From contig JACPYS010000054.1 in assembly GCA_016195915.1 (NCBI GenBank), positions 1 to 62,101 on the forward strand: a DNA stretch of 62,101 nucleotides. The letters are read 5' to 3'. Positions 9,013-17,976 of the stretch are shown in pieces. The notes below the pieces were generated by a model, which saw only the letters and a list, made by a program, of their open reading frames with translations, was not told the origin of the DNA and did no database searches. The translations under genes were made by a program, and so were the position numbers. The stretch is from Betaproteobacteria bacterium. Lineage in GTDB: Bacteria; Pseudomonadota; Gammaproteobacteria; Burkholderiales; SG8-39. Numbering within the stretch: position 1 is the stretch's first letter; each line of letters opens with the position of its first letter.

Positions 9013-10008
9013 ATGAATATGCACAGTGCCGGCGCCCGTCGCCGGCTCCCCAGCCTGGCAGCCGCGTTGCTGGCGCTCGTTGCATTGAGTATCGCCCCGG
9101 CGGCGGCGCAGGAATATCCGTCGCAGGCGATCCGGATCATCGTCCCGTATCCCCCGGCGGGCAGCACCGACATCGTCGCGCGCAGGTACGCGGATTTCCT
9201 GTCTAAAGACCTCGGGCAGAGCGTGATCATTGAAAACCGGCCGGGCGCGTCGACCAATATCGGCAACGACGCGGTCGCCGCCGCCAGGCCGGACGGATAT
9301 ACGCTGCTGTTCGGGGCCAACGGACTGGTGCAGAACCCGGTATTCGGGCCGATTCCTTCGTTCGACCCGATGAAATCACTGGATCCGATCAGCCTGGTCG
9401 CGCGCCTCGCCTTCCTGGTCGCGGCAAATCCGAAGACGCCGTTTTCGTCTGCGAAGGAGTTGATCGTCGCGGCGAAAGCGGCGCCCGGCAAGCTCTCCAT
9501 ATCGAGCGCCCAGCTTGAAATCTATGTCGAGCTGATGAAGAATCGCGCCGAAATCGATCTCTTGCATATCCCCTACAAGGGCGGCGCACCGGCCACGACC
9601 GACGCAATCTCGGGGCAGGTGGACATGGTGTACGCACTGGTTCCGGTGCTGCTGCCGCACGTCCAGAGCGGCCGGCTCAAGGCGCTCGGCATCACCTCGG
9701 GCAAACGTGTCGAGACGCTGCCCGCGGTGCCTACGTTCGGCGAAATCGGTATCGACTACCACATCACAATCTGGTTCGGCCTGCTGGCCCCGGCCGGAAC
9801 GCCGAAACGCGTCATCGACCGCCTCGCGCGGGCAACCCAGCAGATCGTAGCGCATGCGGATTTTGCGCAGCGGCTGCGCGCCACCGGCGTCGAAGCGGTG
9901 TCGAGCCAGCCGGACGAATTCCGCGCGGAAATGCACAATGAGGCGGCCCTCTGGCAGAAACTTGCCAGGCTCATGCCGAGCCTCGTGCAAACCAATCCCA
10001 CCAAGTGA
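9013..10008 (+). CDS. Bug-family tripartite tricarboxylate transporter substrate-binding protein
   Basis: 331 residues from the ATG preceded by AAAGGAG. A Sec signal peptide (LAAALLALVALSIAPAAAQ) precedes YPSQAIRIIVPYPPAGSTDIVAR and GQSVIIENRPGAS, the standard Bug fold start. LHIPYKGGAPATTDAISGQVDM and VPTFGEIGIDY are further family marks. These periplasmic receptors bind carboxylates or other small organics. The TctA/TctB membrane partners are absent here, which is usual for orphan Bug genes in Burkholderiales. It lies 8 bases before an acyl-CoA carboxyltransferase gene, so a link to organic-acid metabolism is plausible. The ligand is unknown. Confidence 0.92.
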   Translation: MNMHSAGARRRLPSLAAALLALVALSIAPAAAQEYPSQAIRIIVPYPPAGSTDIVARRYADFLSKDLGQSVIIENRPGASTNIGNDAVAAARPDGYTLLFGANGLVQNPVFGPIPSFDPMKSLDPISLVARLAFLVAANPKTPFSSAKELIVAAKAAPGKLSISSAQLEIYVELMKNRAEIDLLHIPYKGGAPATTDAISGQVDMVYALVPVLLPHVQSGRLKALGITSGKRVETLPAVPTFGEIGIDYHITIWFGLLAPAGTPKRVIDRLARATQQIVAHADFAQRLRATGVEAVSSQPDEFRAEMHNEAALWQKLARLMPSLVQTNPTK

Positions 10009-10016
10009 AGGCAAAC

Positions 10017-11549
10017 ATGGCATTCGAAAAGCAGATCGGGGAATTCGAGCAACGCCGCAGCAAGGCATTGTCGATGGGCGGGCCGAAGAAACTCGCCGCG
10101 CGCAAGGCCGAAGGCGTTCTGAATGCGCGCGAGCGCATCGATCGTCTCGTCGATCCCGGCAGCTTTCTCGAATCCGGGCTGTTCGCGACCTCGATCTGGC
10201 CGGAAGCGCGCGAGCGTTCCCCCGCCGACGGCAAGATCGCGGGCTACGGCAAGCTCGACGGGAGGGAGGTGGCGATCGTCTCCAACGATTTCACCGTCAT
10301 GGGTGCATCGAGCAGCACGGTCAACACTTCCAAGGTCGGACACGTCAAGCAGGTTGCGACCCGCCACGGCCTGCCGATGGTGTTCCTTGGTGAATCGACC
10401 GGCGCGCGCATGCCCGACGTGATGGGTGCGGCGGGAATTTGCAGCGGCGACCGTCCGACGCAGTACCGGCGCACGCGCGAAACGCCATGGGTTTCCGGCG
10501 TCCTCGGCCATTGTTACGGATCGTCGTCCTGGTACGCGGCGCTCGCGGACTTCGTCGTGATGCGCAAGGGCGCGATCACCGCGGTGTCGAGCGTGAGGCT
10601 GACGTCGATGGCGATCGCGGAGGAAGTCGATCCCGAGGCACTCGGCGGGTGGCGCCTGCACACCGAGGTCACCGGCATGGTCGACCTTGCCGTCGACAGC
10701 GACGAACAAGCGCTCGATGCGATCCGCCGCTTCCTCGCCTACCTGCCGAGCCACTGCAATGAAGCACCGCCCGTGCGCCCCGTGCCTCCCGAATCCGGCC
10801 AGGACGCGCGCAGGATCCTCGATATCCTTCCCGAATCGCGCACCCGCGTCTACGACGTGCGCAAGATCCTCGCGCTGATATACGACGCGGGCAGCGTGTT
10901 CGAACTGAAACCGCGCTTCGGGAAATCGGTGGTGACCGCGCTCGCGCGGCTCGAGGGCAAGACGGTCGGCATCGTGGCGAGCAACCCGATGGCGAAAGGC
11001 GGGGCGATCGATCCCGATGCCTGCGACAAGGCGGTGAGCTTCCTCGTGCTGTGCGATTCGTTCAACATTCCGCTGGTGTTCATGGTCGACCAGCCCGGTT
11101 TTCTGATCGGCATCGAGGGTGAGCGCAAGCGCGCGATCGGCCGCGTGATGAACTGGATGAACGCGATTTCGCTGGTCACGGTGCCGAAGATCTCCGTGGT
11201 GATGCGCAAGACCTATGGCCAGGCCGTGCTCAACATGGGCGGCACCGGCAACGCCGATGAAATGGTGTGCTGGTTTACCGCCGAGCTCAATTTCATGGAT
11301 CCGCGATCGGCCGTGACCATCGTGCACGGCGTGACCGAGAAGGACGACCCGGCGCGTTTCCAGGAATTGCTCGCCGAAATGACCAAGGGCACTTCGGCCT
11401 ACGATGCCGCGTCGATCAATGCGGCCCACGCGGTCATCAATCCGGCCGACACACGCGACTACCTGATCCGGATCCTCGACGTGCACCGCATGCGCATGTC
11501 CAACGGCGTCGGCGAGCACCTGATGCGCACCTGGCCGACGAGTTACTGA
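10017..11549 (+). CDS. Acyl-CoA carboxylase beta subunit (carboxyltransferase; PccB-like)
   Basis: 510 residues from the ATG; a GTG 12 bases earlier overlaps the previous stop and is less likely. The protein has the two crotonase-like halves of the biotin-dependent carboxyltransferases. Marks include ARKAEGVLNARERIDRLVDPGSF at the N-terminus, VFLGESTGARMPDVMG in the first half, and NIPLVFMVDQPGFLIG and MGGTGNADEM in the second. Family enzymes transfer CO2 from carboxybiotin to propionyl-, acetyl- or methylcrotonyl-CoA. No biotin carboxylase or biotin carrier gene is in the window, so the partner must be encoded elsewhere or the substrate is atypical. Coupled to the Bug gene upstream. Confidence 0.9.
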   Translation: MAFEKQIGEFEQRRSKALSMGGPKKLAARKAEGVLNARERIDRLVDPGSFLESGLFATSIWPEARERSPADGKIAGYGKLDGREVAIVSNDFTVMGASSSTVNTSKVGHVKQVATRHGLPMVFLGESTGARMPDVMGAAGICSGDRPTQYRRTRETPWVSGVLGHCYGSSSWYAALADFVVMRKGAITAVSSVRLTSMAIAEEVDPEALGGWRLHTEVTGMVDLAVDSDEQALDAIRRFLAYLPSHCNEAPPVRPVPPESGQDARRILDILPESRTRVYDVRKILALIYDAGSVFELKPRFGKSVVTALARLEGKTVGIVASNPMAKGGAIDPDACDKAVSFLVLCDSFNIPLVFMVDQPGFLIGIEGERKRAIGRVMNWMNAISLVTVPKISVVMRKTYGQAVLNMGGTGNADEMVCWFTAELNFMDPRSAVTIVHGVTEKDDPARFQELLAEMTKGTSAYDAASINAAHAVINPADTRDYLIRILDVHRMRMSNGVGEHLMRTWPTSY

Positions 11550-11560
11550 TTGGAGGACGG

Positions 11561-13192
11561 GTGAACCATAGAAATTTCGGCTTTGGAGCACCGCTCGCCG
11601 ACCTGTGCGATGTGCGCTTCGACAACAGCTTCGTGCGCGAGCTCCCCGCCGATCCGCTGCTGCGCAATGTGCCGCGACCGGTGCGTAACGCTTGCTATAC
11701 GCGTGTCGATCCGACCCCGGTCGCGAATCCGAGGCTGCTCGCCTGGGCGGATCCGGTAGGCGAAATGCTCGGGATTTCGCGGCCGGACTCGGCAAACGGT
11801 CCGGTGGCCGAGGCCCTCGGCGGTAACCGGGTCCTTCCCGGCATGCAACCCTATGCCGCACGCTACGGCGGGCACCAGTTCGGCCATTGGGCCGGACAGT
11901 TGGGCGATGGCCGTGCGATCACCCTTGCTGAAGTCGTGGGCGCGGACGGCCGGCGCTTCGACCTCCAGCTCAAGGGGGCTGGCAGGACGCCATACTCGCG
12001 CACCGCCGACGGCCGCGCGGTGCTGCGCTCGTCGGTGCGCGAATTCATGTGCAGCGAGGCGATGCACTATCTCGGTGTGCCGACCACCCGCGCGCTCAGC
12101 CTGGTGGGCACCGGCGAGACGGTGGTGCGGGACATGTTCTACGACGGCAATCCGCAAGCCGAGCCTGGCGCCGTCGTATGCCGCGTCGCGCCGACGTTCG
12201 TGCGCTTCGGCAATTTCGAGATACACGCTGCACATGGCGAGCGGGATCTGCTCAAACGCCTGGCCGACTACGTGATCGGGACGCATTTCCCGGAACTGGG
12301 AGAACCGTCGCCTGCCGCCTATGGACGCTGGTTCGAAGAGATCTGCCGGCGCACCGCGACGCTGGTTGCGGAGTGGATGCGCGTCGGATTCGTCCACGGC
12401 GTGATGAACACCGACAACATGTCGATCCTGGGGCTCACCATCGACTACGGACCCTACGGCTGGCTCGAAGGATACGACCCGCACTGGACGCCCAACACTA
12501 CTGACGCGGAGGGACGCCGCTACTGTTACGCGAACCAGCCGGGCATTGCGCAGTGGAATCTGGTGCGGCTGGCCAACGCACTGGCGCCGCTGATACAGGA
12601 CACGGCTATATTTGAACGGGGGCTCGATGTGTTTGGTGACACTTTCGAACTCACCTCGAGCCGCATGCTGGCCGGCAAGCTCGGGGTGCTTGCTCTCGAC
12701 CGGGAGGGCGACGACACGCTGCTCGGCGAATTGTTCGAATTGCTGCAGCAGGTCGAGACCGACATGACGCTTTTCTTTCGCAATCTTGCCGCCCTGCCGG
12801 TGGAGGGCAGCGACGGGACCATTGGCGACAGCACGCTGGTCGAACCCGTGCGCTGCGCGTTCTATGACGTCGCTGCGCTTGCGCCGGCACAACTCGGCCG
12901 TCTGGCAGGCTGGGTGCGCCGTTACGCCGCGCGAGTGCGGCAGGACGGCGTGCCTCGTTCGGAGCGCATCGCGAGCATGAACCAGGCCAATCCGAAATAT
13001 GTCCTGCGCAACTATCAGGCGCAGCTTGCGATCGACGCGCTCGAGAACGGCGATGCGTCGGTCCTGGAGCGGATGATGACGGTATTGCAGCGCCCTTACG
13101 ACGAGCAACCCGGTCACGACGATCTTGCGGAGCGGCGTCCCGAGTGGGCGCGCCACCGGGCCGGATGCTCGGCGCTGTCCTGCAGTTCCTGA
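11561..13192 (+). CDS. selO: Protein adenylyltransferase SelO (YdiU/UPF0061)
   Basis: 543 residues from a GTG start preceded by GGAGG. Family marks include YAARYGGHQFGHWAGQLGDGRA, split across the early domain, LKGAGRTPYSRTADGRAVLRSS, and the pseudokinase catalytic segment HGVMNTDNMSILG. SelO transfers AMP from ATP to Ser/Thr/Tyr of target proteins in redox stress. The protein ends CSSALSC-like, precisely CSALSCSS, with cysteine third from the end, the place occupied by selenocysteine in eukaryotic SelO and by cysteine in E. coli. The family is nearly full-length. It is probably in the same transcription unit as the carboxylase (11-base gap). Confidence 0.94.
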   Translation: MNHRNFGFGAPLADLCDVRFDNSFVRELPADPLLRNVPRPVRNACYTRVDPTPVANPRLLAWADPVGEMLGISRPDSANGPVAEALGGNRVLPGMQPYAARYGGHQFGHWAGQLGDGRAITLAEVVGADGRRFDLQLKGAGRTPYSRTADGRAVLRSSVREFMCSEAMHYLGVPTTRALSLVGTGETVVRDMFYDGNPQAEPGAVVCRVAPTFVRFGNFEIHAAHGERDLLKRLADYVIGTHFPELGEPSPAAYGRWFEEICRRTATLVAEWMRVGFVHGVMNTDNMSILGLTIDYGPYGWLEGYDPHWTPNTTDAEGRRYCYANQPGIAQWNLVRLANALAPLIQDTAIFERGLDVFGDTFELTSSRMLAGKLGVLALDREGDDTLLGELFELLQQVETDMTLFFRNLAALPVEGSDGTIGDSTLVEPVRCAFYDVAALAPAQLGRLAGWVRRYAARVRQDGVPRSERIASMNQANPKYVLRNYQAQLAIDALENGDASVLERMMTVLQRPYDEQPGHDDLAERRPEWARHRAGCSALSCSS

Positions 13193-13208
13193 GCGCGCCG
13201 CTCCGGAG

Positions 13209-13901
13209 TTACCTCTGCAACGTGGCTTCCTCGATCAGGACCTTGTACGAATAGCCCGATCCAAGGTCCTTGTCGGTGTGCACGACGCCTTTCGCCACCA
13301 CGACATCGCCGATCTTCGCCTGGTCCTTGGTCGTCACGAGCACGTCGTGCGTATTGTCCGAGGCCGAACCGGATCCGTCGCGCAGATGAATCCAGTTCCG
13401 GCCGAGAATCTGAGAATTGAATTTCACCACTTTGCCGCGGACCAGGACCGTCTTGTCCTTGAGCGTGTCCTTTCCCGTCACGATTTCCGCAACCGTCCGC
13501 GCATCCGGGCCGCTCGCCTTCGGCACTTTGACATCGCCTACGTCCACCGGTTTGCCGAGGCGCGCATGCGCCGCCGTCATGTCTGCGCCGCCCGTATCGG
13601 CCAGCGAACCGAAGACGATCCTGTCGAAGGTCTTCTTCATCGACTTGCTCTCGAAGTTGGTCATGAGCAACGCGTTTTCGATCGTGATTTCGGCGCCCTT
13701 TTTGACCGCTGTTTTCGGCACCGCGGCCCACGTCTCGCCGTCCTTGGTCTTGAGGCGGAGGTAGGTGTAGGTTTCGACGTCCCGGACTTCGAGCACCTCG
13801 CCCTTGACCGGCGCCGCAGGCGGGGGCACCGGCTTGTCCGCAGCCCAGCCCGCACCGGCAGTCAACAGCATCGACATCAGCACCGAAAAAAACATTTTCA
13901 T
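13209..13901 (-). CDS. Periplasmic OB-fold-like nucleic-acid-binding-type protein
   Basis: 230 residues from the ATG of MKMFFSVLMSMLLTAGAGWA, a Sec signal peptide; AAGGAG lies upstream. The mature protein has two similar beta-rich stretches. The first (KGEVLEVRDVETYTYLRLKTKDGETWAAVP) resembles the exported GW/NrfJ-type domain. The second (DKTVLVRGKVVKFNSQILGRNWIHLRDGSG, then DVLVTTKDQAKIGDVVVAKG) resembles the OB-fold of YdeI/BOF or nucleotide-binding-like periplasmic proteins. A role with exported cytochromes or metal stress is possible, but nothing shows it. Convergent with selO and divergent from the methyltransferase. Confidence 0.7.
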   Translation of the reverse strand: MKMFFSVLMSMLLTAGAGWAADKPVPPPAAPVKGEVLEVRDVETYTYLRLKTKDGETWAAVPKTAVKKGAEITIENALLMTNFESKSMKKTFDRIVFGSLADTGGADMTAAHARLGKPVDVGDVKVPKASGPDARTVAEIVTGKDTLKDKTVLVRGKVVKFNSQILGRNWIHLRDGSGSASDNTHDVLVTTKDQAKIGDVVVAKGVVHTDKDLGSGYSYKVLIEEATLQR

Positions 13902-13951
13902 GATTTGCCGCTCCTTTTGCCGCGATTCTTGCACAGTCCTGCATGCCGGGT

Positions 13952-13965
13952 TTGACCTTGCTCAA
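13952..13965. promoter_or_regulatory. FNR/DNR-like box between the OB-fold gene and the methyltransferase gene
   Basis: The sequence TTGAC-CTTG-CTCAA fits the CRP/FNR consensus TTGAY-N4-RTCAA at 9 of 10 defined positions and overlaps a CCTTG-CT-CAAGG palindrome. It lies in the 80-base divergent region. No FNR-type gene is in the window, so this is a sequence match only. Confidence 0.3.
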
Positions 13966-13981
13966 GGCCGCATAATGCGAG

Positions 13982-14797
13982 ATGGGGCCCCTACTCACCT
14001 TAAAGGTACACGATGCTTTGCGCGCCGCTGCGCGCGCCGGCGCGCCTGCCGTCGAGTGCTCCCTGGACCTGGATCGTTCGACGACGACAGTACAGGTGGG
14101 CGTTGCCGGATGGGCGTGGCAAAGCCGGCGATTCCCCTATCTGGAGCGTTGCAGGGACAGAACCGTTTACCACTGGGATGGCGAGACGTTTCAGCCAGTC
14201 GCGCGTTTCACAACGTCACTGATCAAGCTGGTGCCGACGGAGTGGGGGCCGCCGACGTTCGAAATCGACGGCATCAAGATGTTACCCACGGCGCGTGTCT
14301 CGCCCTACGCAGATGCAGAACGCAAAGTCGGACTGGTTCAACCGCGCGGCAAGGTGATCCTGGACACTTGCGGCGGCCTTGGCTATTTCGCCGCGTGGTG
14401 TCTGTCAGGCGGGGCCGCGCAGGTGCTTTCCTACGAGAAGAATCCTGACGTCATCTGGCTGCGCGGCCTGAATCCCTGGTCGCCCGCGACCGGCAATGGA
14501 TTGACGTTGACCCAGGGCGACATTGCCGATCGGATTGCTACCCTGCCCGGCGAATCGGTCGATGCGATATTGCATGACCCGCCGCGCTTCGGAACCGCGG
14601 GAGAACTCTACTCGCAGGTCTTTTACGACCACCTCGCCAGGGTCCTCAAGCGCAAAGGCAAGCTGTTTCACTACACCGGTACGCCGAACAACCTCACCAG
14701 CGGGCGCGATGTGCCCGGCGAAGTGGTGAAACGTTTGCGGCAAACGGGATTCGCCGCGGAGTTGAATGGCGACGGCGTGATGGCGGTGAAGAAGTAA
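13982..14797 (+). CDS. SAM-dependent methyltransferase, COG2521-like
   Basis: 271 residues. A class I methyltransferase core is visible: motif I VILDTCGGLGYFA (Leu127-Gly134 region), an acidic residue after the second strand in VLSYEKNPDVIWL, and motif IV-like DAILHDPPRFG (194-204). RKGKLFHYTGTPNN follows. The N-terminal 110 residues form an extra domain with MLPTARVSPYADAERKVGLV. This arrangement, with the DPPR motif and substrate-domain placement, resembles the predicted archaeal methyltransferases of COG2521, which are rare in bacteria. The DPP-type motif suggests methylation of a base or other planar amine, but the substrate is unknown. Start ATG; no strong ribosome-binding site. Confidence 0.75.
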   Translation: MGPLLTLKVHDALRAAARAGAPAVECSLDLDRSTTTVQVGVAGWAWQSRRFPYLERCRDRTVYHWDGETFQPVARFTTSLIKLVPTEWGPPTFEIDGIKMLPTARVSPYADAERKVGLVQPRGKVILDTCGGLGYFAAWCLSGGAAQVLSYEKNPDVIWLRGLNPWSPATGNGLTLTQGDIADRIATLPGESVDAILHDPPRFGTAGELYSQVFYDHLARVLKRKGKLFHYTGTPNNLTSGRDVPGEVVKRLRQTGFAAELNGDGVMAVKK

Positions 14798-14844
14798 TCG
14801 CTGTCAAGCCACCCTGCGCCAGTAAATAGGACTCTCGTCTGGGA

Positions 14845-14873
14845 TTCAGCTGTTCAATGAACGCCTGTCCACC
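14845..14873. repeat. Dispersed repeat, copy 1 (29 bp)
   Basis: This 29-bp stretch starting TTCAGCTGTTCAATGAACGC lies in the 206-base gap between the methyltransferase and the molybdenum hydroxylase genes. It matches copy 2 (23053-23081) at 27 of 29 positions. It also matches copy 3 for 33 bases with 3 differences, including the following GCAA. All three copies have the same orientation. Nothing else was recognised in this gap. Confidence 0.7.
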
Positions 14874-15003
14874 GCAATTTCCACACGCCGCCGGTTCCAG
14901 GTTGGCGTGTGCGTGGTCTAAGGACACGATAACTCATCGGCCCGCGGCACGCTCATGATTCACGCGCGACGGCAGTCCCCGTTGCGCCGGGTCGGTTCGC
15001 GCG

Positions 15004-17286
15004 TCAGGCCTGCAGCGCCGCGAGCACGCGCTCGCGCGTGAACGGGATCTCCGTGATCCGCCGCCCCGTCGCTGCAAAAATCGCATTCGCAATCGCGGCC
15101 CCCGCAGGGGCCTGGCTGCCCTCGCCCGCGCCGAGCGGCGGCATCTCCGGGCGGTCGATCAGCGCGCTCTGGATTTTCGGGCTGCCGGTGAAGTCGATAA
15201 TCGGGTAGTCGGCGTAGTCCACTGCCTTCATGATGCCGACGTCGAATCTGCCTGATTCGAGCAGCGTCCAGCTCGCGGCCTGCACCATGCCGCCCTCGAT
15301 CTGGTTGATGACGCCGTCCGGATTGATCGAGCGGCCGGTGTCGGTGGCGCTCCACATCCGGAGCACGCGCACCGCGCCGCTTGCCGTGTCGACGCTGACT
15401 TCGGCGACCACGGCCACATAGCTGTCCTGGTTCTTGTAGCGCGACAAGCCGACGCCCATGCCGAGCATCTCGCGCGCGAGCTTTCGGCCGGCGCTGACCG
15501 GCGTGGGCGTCCAGCCGGACATCTCCACCGCTTTGCTCAGCACCGCGACGAGGCGCTCGTCCCTTACGTTCTTCAGCCGGAACGAGACCGGGTCGTGCCC
15601 GGACATTGCCGCAAGCTCATCAAGGAACATCTCGGCCGACACTGCATTGAAGAATCCGCCGAGCGTGCGCAGCGCCGAGGTGCGGATCGGCATCTCCGCC
15701 AGGAAGTGGGTCGTGACACGCTGGCTCGCCGCCGCGTAGATCGGCACCGCATTGCGCCCGGCCGCGCCGTTCGGCAGCGCGCCGTCCCTGGGCTTGGACG
15801 CTTTGAGCGGCTCGGCGAGGTACCACGCCGAGCGCAGGTTGCAGCCCTCCATGCCGCCGCTAGGACCGGGTCGCGTCGAATGCGGGAACGACCAGACGTC
15901 GTGGTTCCATGCCGTGAGGCGCCCGTCGCCGGCCACGCCCGCCTCGAGGCGCACGATCATGGCCGAGCCCCACGGCTCCCAAGCCATCTCCTCCTCGTGC
16001 GACCACTGCACGCGCACCGGACGTCCCGCGACCGCGCGCGCGAGCAGCGCGGCATCGAGCGCCACGTCATCGGCGCCGTTGTGGCCGTAGCATCCCGCGC
16101 CCTGCGCGTGGATGACGCGGATTGACACCTCCGGAGTCCTGAGCGCCTTCGCAAGATGCGCCCGCAGCGAAAACGGCCCCTGCGTATGCGACCACACCGT
16201 GAGCTTGCCGTCGGCGCACTGCGCCAGCGCGCAGCTCGCGCCGATCGACGCGTGGGCCTGGAATGCCCGGCGGTACTCGGCCTTGTGGCGAATCGACACG
16301 ACGTCGAGCGCGCCGCCCCTGGTCTCGTGAATGACTTTGACCTCGGCGGGCGCATTCAGCAGGTGCTCGAAAACCCCCTTGCCGGCAAAAAGCGCCGGCC
16401 CCACGTCCCATCGGGCCGCCGCTGCCAGCTTCTCCGCCGCCGCGCGCGCCTGCTCCTCGCGCCGTGCGATGACGCCGAGGAACGATCCGTCGCGCACTAC
16501 TTCGACGACACCCGGCATTGCCTTGATCGGAGCAAGGTCGACCGACACCACCCGCGCAGCGTAGGCCGGCGGTCTTGCAATGGCGCCGAACAACATGCCC
16601 TCGGGGCGCAGGTCGTGGATGAACACCGGCTGGCCGAAAACTTTCGCCGGGATATCGACGCGCGGGTAGGACGACCCGATGATGCGCTGGCTGGATGCGG
16701 GTTTTCGGCGCGCCGCCGGGTCCACCGGCCGAGTCAGCGAAACGCGGGATGCCGCTTCGCCGTAATGCATGCGCGCGCCGGACGGGCCGATGATCGACCC
16801 GTCTTCGACCTTGAGCGTCGAGGCATCGACCTTCCACGCCTCCGCCGCCGCACGCACCAGCGTGCCGCGTGCGTCGGCACATGCGTGCCCGAGCGCCGTG
16901 CCGCCGAGCTTCATCGAAAACGAGCCAGACGTCACGCCCTCGTCGGGCGTCTGCGCCGTGTCGCCCGAGACCAGGGTGATGCGCCCCGGCGCGACGTCGA
17001 GTTCCTCCGCCGCGATCTGCAGCATCGCCGTCAGGCATCCCTGCCCAATTTCCACGCGGCCGGTAAATACCGTGACCGCGCCGTCGGGGGCGATCCGCAC
17101 CCAGGCATTCAGGTTGGGATTGCGCTTGATCATTGCCGGCAGGTCGGGCACCGGCTGGCCCTCGGCAAGACGGAACTGGATCGTGAGGCCGGTCGCCGCG
17201 GCGGCCGCGAGCCCCTGGACGAAGCGACGGCGCGAGAGCGAGACAGGTGCGGAAGCGAAATGGATCCGATTGTCCATGAGGGTCAC
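15004..17286 (-). CDS. Molybdenum hydroxylase large subunit (xanthine dehydrogenase family, IorB/aldehyde-oxidase-like)
   Basis: 760 residues. The GTG start overlaps the small-subunit stop (GTGA) and has GGGAGG at good spacing, which favours it over the ATG three codons later. The N-terminus has a Tat signal (SRRRFVQGLAAAAATG), so the enzyme is exported. The molybdopterin domain follows: WVRIAPDGAVTVFTGRVEIGQG, GCYGHNGADDVALDAALLARA and, near the end, the region GAGEGSQAPAGAAIANAIFAATG that holds the family's active-site glutamate (GEG). This matches isoquinoline 1-oxidoreductase-type or membrane aldehyde dehydrogenase subunits that transfer electrons to a cytochrome. The substrate is unknown. 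Confidence 0.9.
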   Translation of the reverse strand: MTLMDNRIHFASAPVSLSRRRFVQGLAAAAATGLTIQFRLAEGQPVPDLPAMIKRNPNLNAWVRIAPDGAVTVFTGRVEIGQGCLTAMLQIAAEELDVAPGRITLVSGDTAQTPDEGVTSGSFSMKLGGTALGHACADARGTLVRAAAEAWKVDASTLKVEDGSIIGPSGARMHYGEAASRVSLTRPVDPAARRKPASSQRIIGSSYPRVDIPAKVFGQPVFIHDLRPEGMLFGAIARPPAYAARVVSVDLAPIKAMPGVVEVVRDGSFLGVIARREEQARAAAEKLAAAARWDVGPALFAGKGVFEHLLNAPAEVKVIHETRGGALDVVSIRHKAEYRRAFQAHASIGASCALAQCADGKLTVWSHTQGPFSLRAHLAKALRTPEVSIRVIHAQGAGCYGHNGADDVALDAALLARAVAGRPVRVQWSHEEEMAWEPWGSAMIVRLEAGVAGDGRLTAWNHDVWSFPHSTRPGPSGGMEGCNLRSAWYLAEPLKASKPRDGALPNGAAGRNAVPIYAAASQRVTTHFLAEMPIRTSALRTLGGFFNAVSAEMFLDELAAMSGHDPVSFRLKNVRDERLVAVLSKAVEMSGWTPTPVSAGRKLAREMLGMGVGLSRYKNQDSYVAVVAEVSVDTASGAVRVLRMWSATDTGRSINPDGVINQIEGGMVQAASWTLLESGRFDVGIMKAVDYADYPIIDFTGSPKIQSALIDRPEMPPLGAGEGSQAPAGAAIANAIFAATGRRITEIPFTRERVLAALQA

Positions 17287-17741
17287 AGCGTCCTCCCGGC
17301 GGCTTTCATCACCGCGCGCACCACGCGTGGCTGGCAGCCGCAGCGGCACAGGTTCGCATTCATCATCGCGGACACCTCAGCCTCGCTCGGCGAGGGCTTG
17401 GCGGCGATCAGCGCCGCGGCCTGCATGATCATGCCGTTGGTGCAATAGCCGCATTGCAGCGCCTGCTCGGCAATGAAGGCCGCCTGGACCGGGTGCGGCC
17501 TGTCCGGCGTGCCGAGGCCTTCGAGCGTCGTGATCGAACGGCCCTGAACGGCCTCGATCGAGATCTGGCAGGAACGCGCCGCGATACCATCGAGATGGAT
17601 CGTGCAAGCGCCGCATTGGCCGCGCGCGCATCCCAGCTTCGGCCCGTTAAGAGCGAGGTCATTGCGCAGGACGTAAATGAGGCGAGTGCCCGGCGGGACC
17701 TCGACGCGGACTTTCCTGCCGTTCACGAACAGTTCGGTCAT
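17283..17741 (-). CDS. Molybdenum hydroxylase [2Fe-2S] small subunit (IorA-like)
   Basis: 152 residues with two [2Fe-2S] centres. The plant-ferredoxin-type N-terminal cluster is in LGCARGQCGACTIHLDG plus the later Cys of ARSCQ. The C-terminal helical cluster is in LQCGYCTNGMIMQA and NANLCRCGCQPRV. It pairs with the large subunit, with which its stop overlaps (GTGA). It lacks its own signal peptide, so it is presumably folded and co-exported with the Tat-bearing large subunit. The ribosome-binding site is GAGGAG before the ATG. No FAD subunit is present, which fits the IorAB-type two-subunit arrangement with an external cytochrome as acceptor. Confidence 0.93.
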   Translation of the reverse strand: MTELFVNGRKVRVEVPPGTRLIYVLRNDLALNGPKLGCARGQCGACTIHLDGIAARSCQISIEAVQGRSITTLEGLGTPDRPHPVQAAFIAEQALQCGYCTNGMIMQAAALIAAKPSPSEAEVSAMMNANLCRCGCQPRVVRAVMKAAGRTL

Positions 17742-17976
17742 GGCCTCTCCTCTCGACACAAGTATTCATCCTGACATGGCCTGCCGGGCTCGACAAGCCG
17801 TACCGGTACCGACGTGAGGTTTCGGGCTGCCGCCCGCCGCTGACGGACATGTCCGTATTCCTGAGAGAAGCACCGCAGAACCATCGAGGGTATGCTGCGA
17901 CAGGCGTCAGCAGGTGCATGTCTCCACATGGGATTGCCAGGCGCTGCTTTTCGGCAGCTCGAGAAAGAGGATTCTC

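Noticed and set aside
9756-11861. 701-codon minus-strand open frame
   Set aside because: It is antisense to the Bug and carboxyltransferase genes, which have clear family motifs. Its long length follows from high G+C codon bias, and its translation is His/Arg-rich without any domain.
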